From an uncultured Desulfovibrio sp. (lineage in GTDB: Bacteria; Desulfobacterota; Desulfovibrionia; Desulfovibrionales; Desulfovibrionaceae), in contig USCL01000170.1 of assembly GCA_900553145.1 (NCBI GenBank), positions 1-8,400 on the forward strand: DNA of 8,400 nucleotides. Direction: 5' to 3'. Both the position numbers and the translations under genes were made by a program. The notes beneath the pieces are model-generated. The model was not told where the DNA came from, did not search any database, and saw only the letters and a list, made by a program, of their open reading frames with translations. Every line of letters begins with the position of its first letter. Position 1 is the stretch's first letter. Below are positions 1-5,997 of the stretch, piece by piece.

Positions 1-24
1 GGAAACTTTCTGAAGAAAGTTTCC
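1..24. repeat. Perfect hairpin at the window edge, downstream of the repressor
   Basis: GGAAACTTTC (1-10) and GAAAGTTTCC (15-24) form a perfect 10-bp stem around the loop TGAA. A pyrimidine tract and a short A-run follow (about 21-37). The stem may continue left of the window. The ACTTTCT/AGAAAGT core is also at the centre of the palindrome at 8348-8395, so the two look like members of one intergenic hairpin family. It could be a terminator for a gene to the left; I see no T-run on the plus strand to confirm a direction. Confidence 0.6.
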
Positions 25-257
25 CCTTCCCCAAAACCCACCTCCTCCCTTTCAAAGACTTTCGGACTTATCGAACCCCTTTCGCCGATTTTCCCCGTGC
101 GCAAAAAGTCGGGGCGGTGTCTTTCTTTTTGCTCAAAATGAGAGATGCTCAGAATCTGGCTGCATTTGAAAAAACGGAGGGATATTCCTTCGCTTTTCCC
201 GGTTTTCTTCAATAGAGAAAAAATATACACTCCTCATCTTCTCTCATTTTTTTCGAG

Positions 258-992
258 CTATGCTTCGCGGCACCACCAGATGACCTTGCCGATGATGCGG
301 ACGGATTCGGCCATATCTCCTCGCAGATCTACCTCAATAGGCTCGTAGCGTTCATTCAGGCTGCGGAGAATCATCCTGTGTCCGGGCAACGTCTCGATCT
401 GTTTGATGTAAATTTCCTCATTGACGCCTACGGCATAGATGGTGTGCGGATAAATCTGCTGCTTGCTCTGATCGATAAGGGCCATGTCGCCGTGACAGAT
501 TTCCGGCTCCATGCTGTCACCGTAGACCTTCATGAGCACCATTTTGTCGGGATTTCCCTTCCGGCACAGCCAGTCGGATCGGAACGCGAAATAATCCAAT
601 ACATCAGCTTCCGTTTGCAGGCTCCCCGTCCCGGCGGAGAGACTCGCCGCCACCAGCGGGATGCACAAGAGGTCAAGATCCGGCACCGCCATGCCCAAGG
701 ACGTGGACGGCTGCGAAACCGGCGAAGCCCCCGGGGATGCCTGAGCCGCGGGGGAAACCGTCCCGGGTTCGTCGCCCTTCCCGAACATCAGCCAGTCCAT
801 CGACAGACCGCATAGCTGGGCGATTTTGACTATCCACCCTTCCGGGATCTTGCGTTTGCGGCGGGCCTGGCTCACGGCCTGCGGCGAAACGCCGAGAAGC
901 GCCGCCAGCTGGGCGTCGCGATGCAGCCCCGCACCGGAGAGGAGGCGATCCAGAATAGCATTGGAATCGGATTCGGATGGCAGTGTGTTCAT
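258..992 (-). CDS. Phage-type repressor, CI-like HTH plus S24/LexA self-cleavage domain
   Basis: The 244-residue protein has the layout of a CI/LexA-type regulator. Residues ~11-70 form a helix-turn-helix domain (AALLGVSPQAVSQARRKRK, then a GLSMDWLMFG stretch typical of phage CI-like repressors). A Pro/Ser/Ala-rich linker covers ~72-105 and an S24 peptidase-like domain ~110-244. Visible S24 marks are a likely Ala120-Gly121 cleavage site in LSAGTG, the nucleophile Ser160 in YGDSMEP, and a candidate general-base Lys197 in IYIKQI. Such proteins bind operators as dimers and cut themselves when RecA is activated by DNA damage. No ribosome binding site precedes the ATG, and the -10 box lies 7 bases upstream, so the message may be leaderless. 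The stop is TAG, with a backup TGA 7 codons later. No phage structural genes are visible, so a lone regulator or prophage remnant are both possible. Confidence 0.9.
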   Translation of the reverse strand: MNTLPSESDSNAILDRLLSGAGLHRDAQLAALLGVSPQAVSQARRKRKIPEGWIVKIAQLCGLSMDWLMFGKGDEPGTVSPAAQASPGASPVSQPSTSLGMAVPDLDLLCIPLVAASLSAGTGSLQTEADVLDYFAFRSDWLCRKGNPDKMVLMKVYGDSMEPEICHGDMALIDQSKQQIYPHTIYAVGVNEEIYIKQIETLPGHRMILRSLNERYEPIEVDLRGDMAESVRIIGKVIWWCREA

Positions 993-999
993 GAAGCAG

Positions 1000-1029
1000 C
1001 CTATACCCGATTATTGATTGTCTTGTCAA
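1000..1029 (-). promoter_or_regulatory. Probable leaderless promoter of the repressor
   Basis: Read on the minus strand, a perfect TTGACA (1029-1024) is followed after 18 bp by TATAGG (1005-1000). Only 7 bases separate the -10 box from the repressor ATG at 992, so transcription should start at or next to the start codon. That agrees with the lack of a Shine-Dalgarno sequence and resembles the leaderless cI message made from lambda PRM. A second possible promoter uses TAAAAT (1077-1072) with a weaker -35 box 16 bp upstream. Confidence 0.5.
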
Positions 1030-1092
1030 TATCAACTTGCTTTATGGGGTGTCTAAATCAATTTTCGATCAATTTTATCAATTTTTGATTGA
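1014..1092. promoter_or_regulatory. AT-rich operator-like repeat cluster between divergent genes
   Basis: The word ATCAATTTT occurs three times in the same orientation, at 1057-1065, 1068-1076 and 1077-1085. Inverted TCAAT/ATTGA pairs flank them (TCAAT 1078-1082 with ATTGA 1088-1092) and TTGAT/ATCAA lies at 1014-1018 and 1031-1035. The cluster sits between the repressor and the divergent ORF at 1174 and overlaps the candidate promoters. That is where a CI-type repressor would bind to control itself and its neighbour. Binding is inferred from position and repetition only. Confidence 0.45.
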
Positions 1093-1173
1093 CAAACAAA
1101 TCGGACTCGGGCAATTTCAAGACGCGCCGGGAAAACGGCGATTTCGTGGAGCGAGACGACAAGGAGAAATCTC

Positions 1174-1386
1174 ATGGCTATCAGTGAAGATTTGCGGAGC
1201 GTACAGGCGACACTCATGCAGGGGCTGAACCTCGACAACGCGCCATTGTTGCGTCTGGTGTGCAGCAACCTGCAATCCATCGCGGAGCAGATCGAATCCC
1301 TTGAGAACCTGCCGCTGGCGACGCGGGCTATCGCCGGAAAAGTCGGACGCCGCCGGGGAAAACGATGCGCCCTCGGCGCGGCATGA
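1174..1386 (+). CDS. Small hypothetical protein, probably frameshifted near its end
   Basis: The 70-residue ORF starts at an ATG with AAGGAG (1161-1166) at 7-base spacing, a convincing translation start. Residues 1-56 look like a genuine amphipathic helical protein (LRSVQATLMQGLN, then LQSIAEQIESLENLPL). The last 14 residues (VGRRRGKRCALGAA) are Arg-rich and read like an out-of-frame tail. Shifting frame just after GGAAAAG (about 1330-1336) gives a more natural acidic, polar C-terminus that runs to a TGA at 1463-1465. The gene is divergent from the repressor and shares its control region, so it may be the repressed partner. I do not recognise the family. It could be an intact short gene or a damaged longer one. 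Confidence 0.5.
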   Translation: MAISEDLRSVQATLMQGLNLDNAPLLRLVCSNLQSIAEQIESLENLPLATRAIAGKVGRRRGKRCALGAA

Positions 1387-1841
1387 TCAGCCTTATGGAA
1401 TGATGGTCAATGACAGTCATTACAATGACAACACGAATAGTCAGATGTGCACAAACTGTCATTGACCATCATCCGCCACAAAAACCTTGCTGGCGGAATC
1501 CTCATTGCGGCGCAAGGCCAAAGCCTTCAAGGCTCACGGCATGAGGCCGTTGCTGCTGGAGAGTCTGGAAACGAATAGGCCCCGACCCTTTTTGCCTATA
1601 CCGTAAGCCGTAACTGTGCCACAATACGCTATCCGGACTGCAACGCAGGATGGAAAAGGCCCGCTTCAGGGTTTTTATACTGTAAGAACCTCGTTGCGAA
1701 AAGGCACTACATCTTCCACTGCATCCATTTAGTATCCTTTTCCGATGCAGGTAACCAGTTGAAATCTGTTTTCTTTACCGGAATGCCCAAAGCTAATCCC
1801 GATAAGCATCCGCAAAAGGCTTTTTTCTTGCCTCCGACCGA
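1387..1841. other. Gene-poor stretch, possible decayed coding remnants
   Basis: No convincing gene is seen on either strand. The frame that would continue the 1174 ORF after a shift is open to 1465, passes one TGA, and is then open again to a TAA at 1604-1606. That second part contains a basic segment followed by MRPLLLESLE, which looks protein-like but is too short to identify. Such a pattern is compatible with a decaying gene. The stretch also holds the inverted repeat at 1400-1472 and a smaller 7-bp hairpin, TCCGCCA (1472-1478) with TGGCGGA (1491-1497). From 1610 to 1841 I see nothing beyond AT-rich runs. Confidence 0.35.
1400..1472. repeat. Perfect 18-bp inverted repeat with a 37-base loop
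   Basis: ATGATGGTCAATGACAGT (1400-1417) is exactly complementary to the reverse of 1455-1472. The loop contains a second copy of CAATGACA (1423-1430; first copy 1408-1415), a small dyad GTCATT-AC-AATGAC (1416-1429) that could compete with the big stem, and the palindrome TGTGCACA (1446-1453). No T-run follows either arm, so it is not a standard intrinsic terminator. Options are a regulator or recombinase site, a structured RNA, or a miniature element whose ends are the repeat. Confidence 0.7.
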
Positions 1842-1869
1842 TTGACTTCGAACCATTCGATCTTATGTT
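1842..1869 (+). promoter_or_regulatory. Probable sigma-70 promoter for the 127-residue protein gene
   Basis: TTGACT (1842-1847) and TATGTT (1864-1869) are separated by 16 bp, matching the consensus at 5 of 6 and 4 of 6 positions. Transcription would start near 1876 and give a leader of about 33 bases containing the strong ribosome binding site AAAGGAGG (1893-1900). Confidence 0.45.
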
Positions 1870-1908
1870 ACGGAGGTAAGAGAGATTCCGCCAAAGGAGG
1901 ATTTGGTC

Positions 1909-2292
1909 ATGACGAATAAGGAACTCGAAATGGTTGTTTGTGGCGCTTTCGATGCTCATAAGACACAGGGCACGCCGTTTGACCGTGATGCGTTCGCAGC
2001 TCTCGTCAAGATGGCACAGGCCCTCTACCCCGATACGACGTATGAGCATCAAATCGATCTCATCGCCCGCATGAAAGTCATCGTCGATCCCATCCACGGG
2101 CTTCACCCCCGCTGGGAAACCGATGAGCTGTTTGCCGCCTGCATCAAGGCCATTGAAGACAAACTGCCCTCCTACGCCATTTCGTATGAAGACGCCGTCA
2201 TTTTCGTCAACGCCATTACTATGGCTCTGAAGCGGCTTGATTCCAAGGCTCAGGCCTGCGCTTGCCTCGCCGCCCTTGCCGAAAAACTGTAG
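1909..2292 (+). CDS. Hypothetical protein, 127 residues, mostly helical
   Basis: The start chosen is the ATG at 1909, with AAAGGAGG at 1893-1900 and 8-base spacing; a TTG two codons upstream is too close to that site. The soluble protein has no signal peptide or membrane segment and reads as a bundle of amphipathic helices (MTNKELEMVVCGAFDAH; DAFAALVKMAQALY; EHQIDLIARMKVIV; DELFAACIKAIEDKL; AVIFVNAITMALKRL). Cysteines 11, 78, 117 and 119 do not form a recognisable metal motif. I do not recognise the family. The gene stands alone with its own promoter and terminator and points toward the convergent iron transporter gene. It ends in TAG, with a backup TGA six codons further on. A real gene is very likely; its function cannot be told from sequence. 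Confidence 0.85.
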   Translation: MTNKELEMVVCGAFDAHKTQGTPFDRDAFAALVKMAQALYPDTTYEHQIDLIARMKVIVDPIHGLHPRWETDELFAACIKAIEDKLPSYAISYEDAVIFVNAITMALKRLDSKAQACACLAALAEKL

Positions 2293-2312
2293 TCCCCCCA
2301 ATTTTGCCGCTG

Positions 2313-2360
2313 AAGCAAACAGCCCGTGTCCTCAGAGGTCACGGGCTGTTTGCTTTTCTT
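2313..2360 (+). terminator. Strong intrinsic terminator of the 127-residue protein gene
   Basis: AAGCAAACAGCCCGTG (2313-2328) pairs perfectly over 16 bp with CACGGGCTGTTTGCTT (2340-2355) around an 11-base loop. The plus strand continues with T-rich sequence (TTTTCTT). The minus strand has an A-rich flank and the upstream arm begins with AAGC, so some bidirectional activity is possible. Confidence 0.93.
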
Positions 2361-2581
2361 CTCCGGGGACGCATATCAAGAAAAGTGAGGCCATACCAAA
2401 CGCCTTGCCGCCCCAATCAGAGGCTTCAAACCCTGCTTTTGATGTCCGGCCAACCTTCTTTCTAGGGCATTTCCACCGACAATGGTTTACAGACGTATAC
2501 CGTGCCGCCCTCAAAACACACCATCAGGACGGTATTTTTCAAGGTGATGGACTCCTCTCACAAGGCTTTCCGGCAGCGCCC
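2361..2581. other. Intergenic stretch between convergent units, no gene seen
   Basis: Short frames are open on both strands here, but none has a credible ribosome binding site or protein-like composition. One weak dyad is present: ATACCGT at about 2499-2505 and ACGGTAT followed by TTTT at about 2531-2541, with a loop of about 25 bases. It might act as a backup plus-strand terminator; I give this little weight. Confidence 0.4.
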
Positions 2582-2602
2582 AAAAAATCAATCTCAGATT
2601 GA
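2582..2602 (-). terminator. Short intrinsic terminator of the iron transporter gene
   Basis: On the minus strand, starting 6 bases after the transporter TGA, TCAATC and GATTGA (2602-2597 and 2593-2588) form a 6-bp stem with a 3-base loop. A run of six T follows directly (2587-2582). The stem is short and AT-rich, so termination may be partial. Confidence 0.6.
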
Positions 2603-2607
2603 GCCGA

Positions 2608-3474
2608 TCACATATCGATGTTCAGCCAGCTCCGGGCCGCCCAACCTATCAGGAAAGAAATGCCCGCCACGCTGAAGCTGATGGCGATCATTTCGGTAAA
2701 GCCACGCACAAACGACTCCTTCCGCACCACGGACACAAAATACGTGAAGCCCAGAATGATCAACGCCGCATCGAACAAGCAGAAGCCCAGCGCCACCAGC
2801 GGGCTGTCGAACACGATGTAGGGCAGCAGCAGGAACGCCACGGTGATCATGTAGGCCACGCCGGTGTAAACCGCCGCTTTAAGCGGGTGCTTCTCCGAAG
2901 TATCCGCCTTCTTGGACAGATACTCGGAAGCGGCCATAGACAGCGTTGCCGCCACGCCGGTAATGAACCCCGCCATACCGACCATGCGGTTATCGTTAAG
3001 GGCCAGCGTAAACCCGGCCAGAGCGCCGGTCAGCTCCACCAGCGCGTCATTGAGGCCAAGCACCATTGAGCTGATATAACTCAGTTTTTCCTCATGAATC
3101 ATCGCCGCGAGCTGTTCCTCGTGGCGGGTCTCATCTTCCATGATGCCCCGGGCTTCAGGCAGTTCGTCGATGAGCTTCCGGTAATTCTCGGCGGAATCGT
3201 CCTCTCCGCCTTCCATCAGGTTGATCACGAACACAAGGCCGAAAATCTTCCCAAGCACCACAAACAGCCACACCCGGAACATGTCGGCTTTTGCCTCGAC
3301 CCCGGTATAACGTTCCCACACGGCGCAGTGCGTAGCCTCGTCATGGGACATCTTTTCAAGAATTTCACGGTTTTTCTGCAAACCGGCCTGTTTCGCCAAC
3401 GCCGCGTACACGCGCTGATCGGTGGCCTCGTTGTCCTGCATCCTGCGGACGATGGCCAGCGTCTCTTCTTTCAT
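2608..3474 (-). CDS. Ferritin-like/VIT1 family iron (Fe2+/Mn2+) transporter
   Basis: The 288-residue protein joins an N-terminal ferritin-like (rubrerythrin-type) domain, residues ~1-130, to a VIT1/CCC1-type membrane domain, ~131-288. Likely di-iron ligands are Glu16, Glu46 and His49 (SHDEATH) and Glu/His residues in EDETRHEEQ (~113-121). The membrane part has about five hydrophobic segments (~136-158, 165-183, 200-221, 226-250, 260-283) and the VIT-like GLNDALVELTGALAG stretch. Relatives (MbfA-type proteins and VIT1) move ferrous iron or manganese across a membrane, usually as export or storage, with the ferritin domain sensing or handling iron. The start is set by GAGGAG 7 bases before the ATG; the longer upstream frame overlaps pylD and is a shadow. 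It lies 70 bp after pylD on the same strand and could be co-transcribed with it. Export rather than uptake is inference. Confidence 0.92.
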   Translation of the reverse strand: MKEETLAIVRRMQDNEATDQRVYAALAKQAGLQKNREILEKMSHDEATHCAVWERYTGVEAKADMFRVWLFVVLGKIFGLVFVINLMEGGEDDSAENYRKLIDELPEARGIMEDETRHEEQLAAMIHEEKLSYISSMVLGLNDALVELTGALAGFTLALNDNRMVGMAGFITGVAATLSMAASEYLSKKADTSEKHPLKAAVYTGVAYMITVAFLLLPYIVFDSPLVALGFCLFDAALIILGFTYFVSVVRKESFVRGFTEMIAISFSVAGISFLIGWAARSWLNIDM

Positions 3475-3507
3475 AATCGCCTCCTCATAGGCCCCCGGTC
3501 TAATCGG

Positions 3508-3536
3508 CTTCTCAGGAAATGGCAATCTCTGAGAAG
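3508..3536 (-). promoter_or_regulatory. Hairpin between pylD and the iron transporter
   Basis: CTTCTCAG and CTGAGAAG form a perfect 8-bp stem with a 13-base loop, in the 70-bp gap between the pylD stop and the transporter ATG. No T-run follows on the minus strand, so it is not a standard terminator. It could be an RNA processing or stability site, or lower the downstream gene's expression. Confidence 0.45.
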
Positions 3537-3544
3537 AGGTCCTG

Positions 3545-4366
3545 TCAGGGCCTTCCGAACGCAGCGGAGAGGAGCATGACCGCCGTGCCGAGCTGGAGGG
3601 GATCGTGCCACACGCTTGCGCCTTCCGGGGCCCGGATAGTCCACGTGCAGGGTACGCACGGTGCCGAGATACACGCCTCCGCCGCGAGGCGATCCAGCGG
3701 GAAGCAATCGCTGGTCGGCGCGGCGTCCAGCAGGCACCCGAACAACGGCAGGCCGGGCAAATCATCCGGCGTGCAGGGCGTGCATCCAGAGAGGGTTCCG
3801 CAAGCGGCTTGAGCTTTTTCGCCGTCCATGTCGCACAAAAAAACCTCGTATCCCGCCAGCGCCAACGTCTCCGCGCCCGCGCGCCCCACGGGTCCGGCCC
3901 CCAGCACCAGTGCCCGCTTGTCCAGATTCTTTCGCGCCGCCATGCGGATCAAGGCCGTAGCAAACCCGCGTCCCGTCGCCCGCCCGTTTTCCCCCGCTGT
4001 ACCGGTGAGGATGTTTTCGGCAAGATACGTATCGTCGTCAGCCCAGATGAACAGGTCGAACCCGCCGCTTTTGGCGACTTGAAAACCGGGCACGTCCGCC
4101 GGGAGCACATCGGCCTTGAAACCGAGATGGCGGGCGATGGAGGCCAGCGACTCCGCGAACCCGCCGATAAGCCCTTCCCCGGACGAAATCGGAATTGCGC
4201 CCACCCGCAGTTCCCGGACGCCGGAACGGGCGGTTTCGAAGTCGATACCAAGGGTTCGCGCGGCCAGCGTCAGCAGGTCGTCGCCCGTCAAGTCCATGAG
4301 CCGCCTTTCGTAGGCGGCCCATTCCGCCTCTATGCCGATGATATCGTTTTCCGTCAGCCGAGTCAT
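3545..4366 (-). CDS. pylD: Pyrrolysine synthase PylD
   Basis: PylD does the last step of pyrrolysine synthesis: NAD+-dependent oxidation of 3-methylornithyl-N6-lysine, after which the ring closes spontaneously. The 273-residue protein follows archaeal PylD along its length: SSGEGLIGGFAESLASI (61-77) matches the family's TSGNGIIGNFSASLHAI region, followed by WADDDTYLAEN (108-118) and the Rossmann nucleotide-binding loop GAGPVG (156-161). DPLQLGTAVMLLS (255-267) matches the C-terminal helix. AAAGGAG lies about 7 bases before the ATG, so the start is well supported. It is the third separate block of the cassette, preceded by a 367-bp gap with a hairpin and followed by the iron transporter. Cys residues are unusually frequent near 189-240. 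Confidence 0.96.
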   Translation of the reverse strand: MTRLTENDIIGIEAEWAAYERRLMDLTGDDLLTLAARTLGIDFETARSGVRELRVGAIPISSGEGLIGGFAESLASIARHLGFKADVLPADVPGFQVAKSGGFDLFIWADDDTYLAENILTGTAGENGRATGRGFATALIRMAARKNLDKRALVLGAGPVGRAGAETLALAGYEVFLCDMDGEKAQAACGTLSGCTPCTPDDLPGLPLFGCLLDAAPTSDCFPLDRLAAEACISAPCVPCTWTIRAPEGASVWHDPLQLGTAVMLLSAAFGRP

Positions 4367-4733
4367 GGTCGTTCTCCTTTATGGTCTGAAAGGGGAAGGA
4401 TTCCCTTCCCCATGCCCTTCCCTCTTCCCCCAAAAAGTTCAGCTTGCGGGAAGGCCGTGTGCGGAGGGAATCACACTATGGATAGGGGAAAAGATATGTC
4501 GGGAGCGGGATTTCAGCAAAGGTTTTCTCCGGCGTCGGCAAAATACGGGGAAATATGAGAAAAGGTTAGTCAAAAACCACACATAGATACACCCATTACA
4601 CCACAAGGGGTACCGGAACGGAGAGGACTGACATGTCCGCCGCGAGCGTCTTGATTGTTGCCTGCGGCGAGTGCGGCGGCATGTCCGGTGGGACGCTATT
4701 GTTCAAGTTATCCTTTAAAGATGGCCTTGCGGC
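4367..4733 (-). other. Gap between pylC and pylD with leader-like sequence
   Basis: Its first 138 bases on the minus strand (4733-4596) are an in-frame open extension of pylC beyond its TAG stop, ended by a TAA. The remainder carries no gene I can support. Near pylD it holds a purine-rich tract and the hairpin at 4392-4411. A TTGACT is present on the minus strand around 4571, but I see no well-spaced -10 box. I looked for a tRNA with a CTA anticodon here and found none. Confidence 0.5.
4392..4436 (-). repeat. Purine-rich hairpin element upstream of pylD
   Basis: GGGGAAGG and CCTTCCCC (4411-4404 and 4399-4392 on the minus strand) form an 8-bp stem with a 4-base loop. On the plus strand the stem is followed by a pyrimidine tract and AAAAA (to 4436), as with the other hairpins of this style at 1-24, 6013-6039 and 8348-8395. 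It falls 26 bases before the pylD ATG and would be part of its leader. It could terminate incoming transcripts from pylC (a TTTC follows the stem) or shape the leader. Confidence 0.55.
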
Positions 4734-4736
4734 CTA
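4596..4736 (-). other. Open extension of pylC behind its amber stop
   Basis: The pylC stop at 4736-4734 is TAG. The same frame stays open for 45 further codons and ends at TAA (4598-4596). If UAG were read as pyrrolysine, PylC would gain 46 residues. The extension begins AARPSLKDNL, is Pro-rich in the middle, has no domain I recognise, and is less GC-biased in its third codon positions than pylC. Forty-five open codons can easily arise by chance in DNA of this composition, so readthrough is a hypothesis. Confidence 0.35.
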
Positions 4737-5882
4737 CCGCGCCGCCAACGCCCGAAGGTGCGCCATGCAACCCTCACGGCGGGCCATCACGTCCTCAGCG
4801 TCCCGGCCTGTGAACATGAGGGTCGCGGCCCATGAGCCGGAAAGCAGGTTTCCGCCGACAAGCGCTTCGTCCGCCCCATAAAAATCGCCCACCGGAACCA
4901 ACGGGCCGAACTGCCCCATAATGTGTTCTCCAAGAAAATGCAGGCTGCCGTCTTGGCAAAGGACGTGCTCGTAGCGGGCAACGCGCGTCCCCTCGAAGCC
5001 GGGTCCCGGAACAGAAGGGAAAAAGCAGGATACCAAATGTTCCGCGAGGTTGATGCCAGTGGACAGCCACACGGCCGTGGGCGTCTGGCTCGGAAAACGG
5101 GCGTCTATTTCCAGTACGCGCATGCCGTCCGGGGCCAAGATGACCTCCAGATCCATCAGCCCGCGCAGTTGCAGCGCCTCCGCGAGCTGGAGCAATTCGG
5201 CTTCCATTTCCCGCGAGACGGACGGTGGGGCATCGGCGGGCGCGAGTACGCCCCGGCAATCGAACGCCTCATCCATAAGCAGATCCGTTACCTGGAACGT
5301 CTTGTAGTTCCCGGGCGTTCCGCAGATCTCCAGTGAAAAAGACGGGCCGGGGCAATAGGATTCCAGAATCCACCCCTCGGCGTCGAATCCCCCGGGGATA
5401 TAATCGAACAGTTCGGCCTCATCCTTGAGCAACCGGACGCCACGGCTGCCGCTGCCTTCAGATGGCTTGGCGATGATCGGAAACGCCTTTTCCGCTTTTG
5501 CGGCTGGCTGCGGGATCGGTGTGCCGCAACGGCGGAACAGGTCGCGGCTCCGCAGTTTGGAGGCCGTGACGGCGTATGCGGCGGGATCGAAGGCGAACAG
5601 CATCCCTTCGCGGGCGCACCAGTTGCCGAGTACGGCAAGCGCGGCGGCATCTTCCAGTGCGGGGATTACAATGTCGGTCCTGAAAATCCGATGCGCCGCC
5701 TTCCGTATCCGCACGTCGGAGCCGCCCAGTCCCGTCACGTCGCACCGGATGAAATCGTCCGCCAACCGCAGCGCCGGAGGCGCGGGCCGCTCATCCACGA
5801 GCAACGTTTCCCAACCGGCCTTCCGCGCCAGCCAGCACAGCTCCACGCCCTGCAATCCGCCGCCGACAATCGTTACCCGCAT
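4734..5882 (-). CDS. pylC: 3-methylornithine-L-lysine ligase PylC (ATP-grasp)
   Basis: PylC uses ATP to join 3-methylornithine to the side-chain amine of a second lysine, the middle step of the pathway. The 382-residue protein has an N-terminal dinucleotide-type loop GGGLQG (7-12), an ATP-grasp core with AKPSEGSGSRGV (138-149), and the metal/ATP-binding strand DLEVILAPDGMRVLEIDARFP (244-264, key residues Glu246, Glu258, Asp260, Arg262). I start at 5882 because MRVTIVGGG is where the family begins; the frame is open upstream (GTG 5960, ATG 5906) but without a properly placed ribosome binding site. A run of eight G (5897-5890 on the minus strand) lies 7 bases before the ATG and may serve as a poor ribosome binding site. 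The gene is separated from pylB by a terminator-like hairpin. It ends in TAG, an unusual choice in a Pyl-encoding cassette. Slightly longer than archaeal PylC (about 360). Confidence 0.95.
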   Translation of the reverse strand: MRVTIVGGGLQGVELCWLARKAGWETLLVDERPAPPALRLADDFIRCDVTGLGGSDVRIRKAAHRIFRTDIVIPALEDAAALAVLGNWCAREGMLFAFDPAAYAVTASKLRSRDLFRRCGTPIPQPAAKAEKAFPIIAKPSEGSGSRGVRLLKDEAELFDYIPGGFDAEGWILESYCPGPSFSLEICGTPGNYKTFQVTDLLMDEAFDCRGVLAPADAPPSVSREMEAELLQLAEALQLRGLMDLEVILAPDGMRVLEIDARFPSQTPTAVWLSTGINLAEHLVSCFFPSVPGPGFEGTRVARYEHVLCQDGSLHFLGEHIMGQFGPLVPVGDFYGADEALVGGNLLSGSWAATLMFTGRDAEDVMARREGCMAHLRALAAR

Positions 5883-5997
5883 CCGAACGCCCCCCCCGAA
5901 AAACATCTCCGGCCGTACCCGGCTCTCCTCAAAAAACAACCCAGCCGCGCCGGAACACACTTCCGCCGCGTACCTCCCCGCCAGCCGGAGCCGTAAG

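Noticed and set aside
101..132. 8-bp stem GCAAAAAG/CTTTTTGC with a 16-base loop
   Set aside because: A- and T-run pairing arises easily by chance here and no terminator tail or gene relation supports it.
1049..1060. Possible tRNA(Pyl) anticodon region (GTCTAAATC)
   Set aside because: No anticodon stem, acceptor stem or T-arm can be built around it; it lies within the operator repeats. Other TCTA words on both strands (for example near 3499 and 4583) failed the same test.
1487..1606. Short basic frame with MRPLLLESLE resembling the start of some large adhesins
   Set aside because: Only about 40 codons, no start signals, and the resemblance is too slight to name a family.
1729..2301. 190-codon minus-strand ORF opposite the 127-residue protein
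   Set aside because: It is antisense to a gene with strong promoter, ribosome binding site and terminator, and has no start signals of its own.
2332..2514. 60-codon minus-strand ORF between the terminator and the transporter
   Set aside because: It runs into the terminator hairpin, has no ribosome binding site and an unconvincing composition.
3475..3765. N-terminal extension of the iron transporter
   Set aside because: The added sequence overlaps pylD in another frame and is Arg/Ser-rich shadow sequence; the ATG at 3474 has a proper ribosome binding site.
3605..4558. 317-codon plus-strand ORF opposite pylD
   Set aside because: Arg/Gly/Pro-rich antisense shadow of a clearly identified gene, as are the long plus-strand frames opposite pylB, pylC and pylSc.
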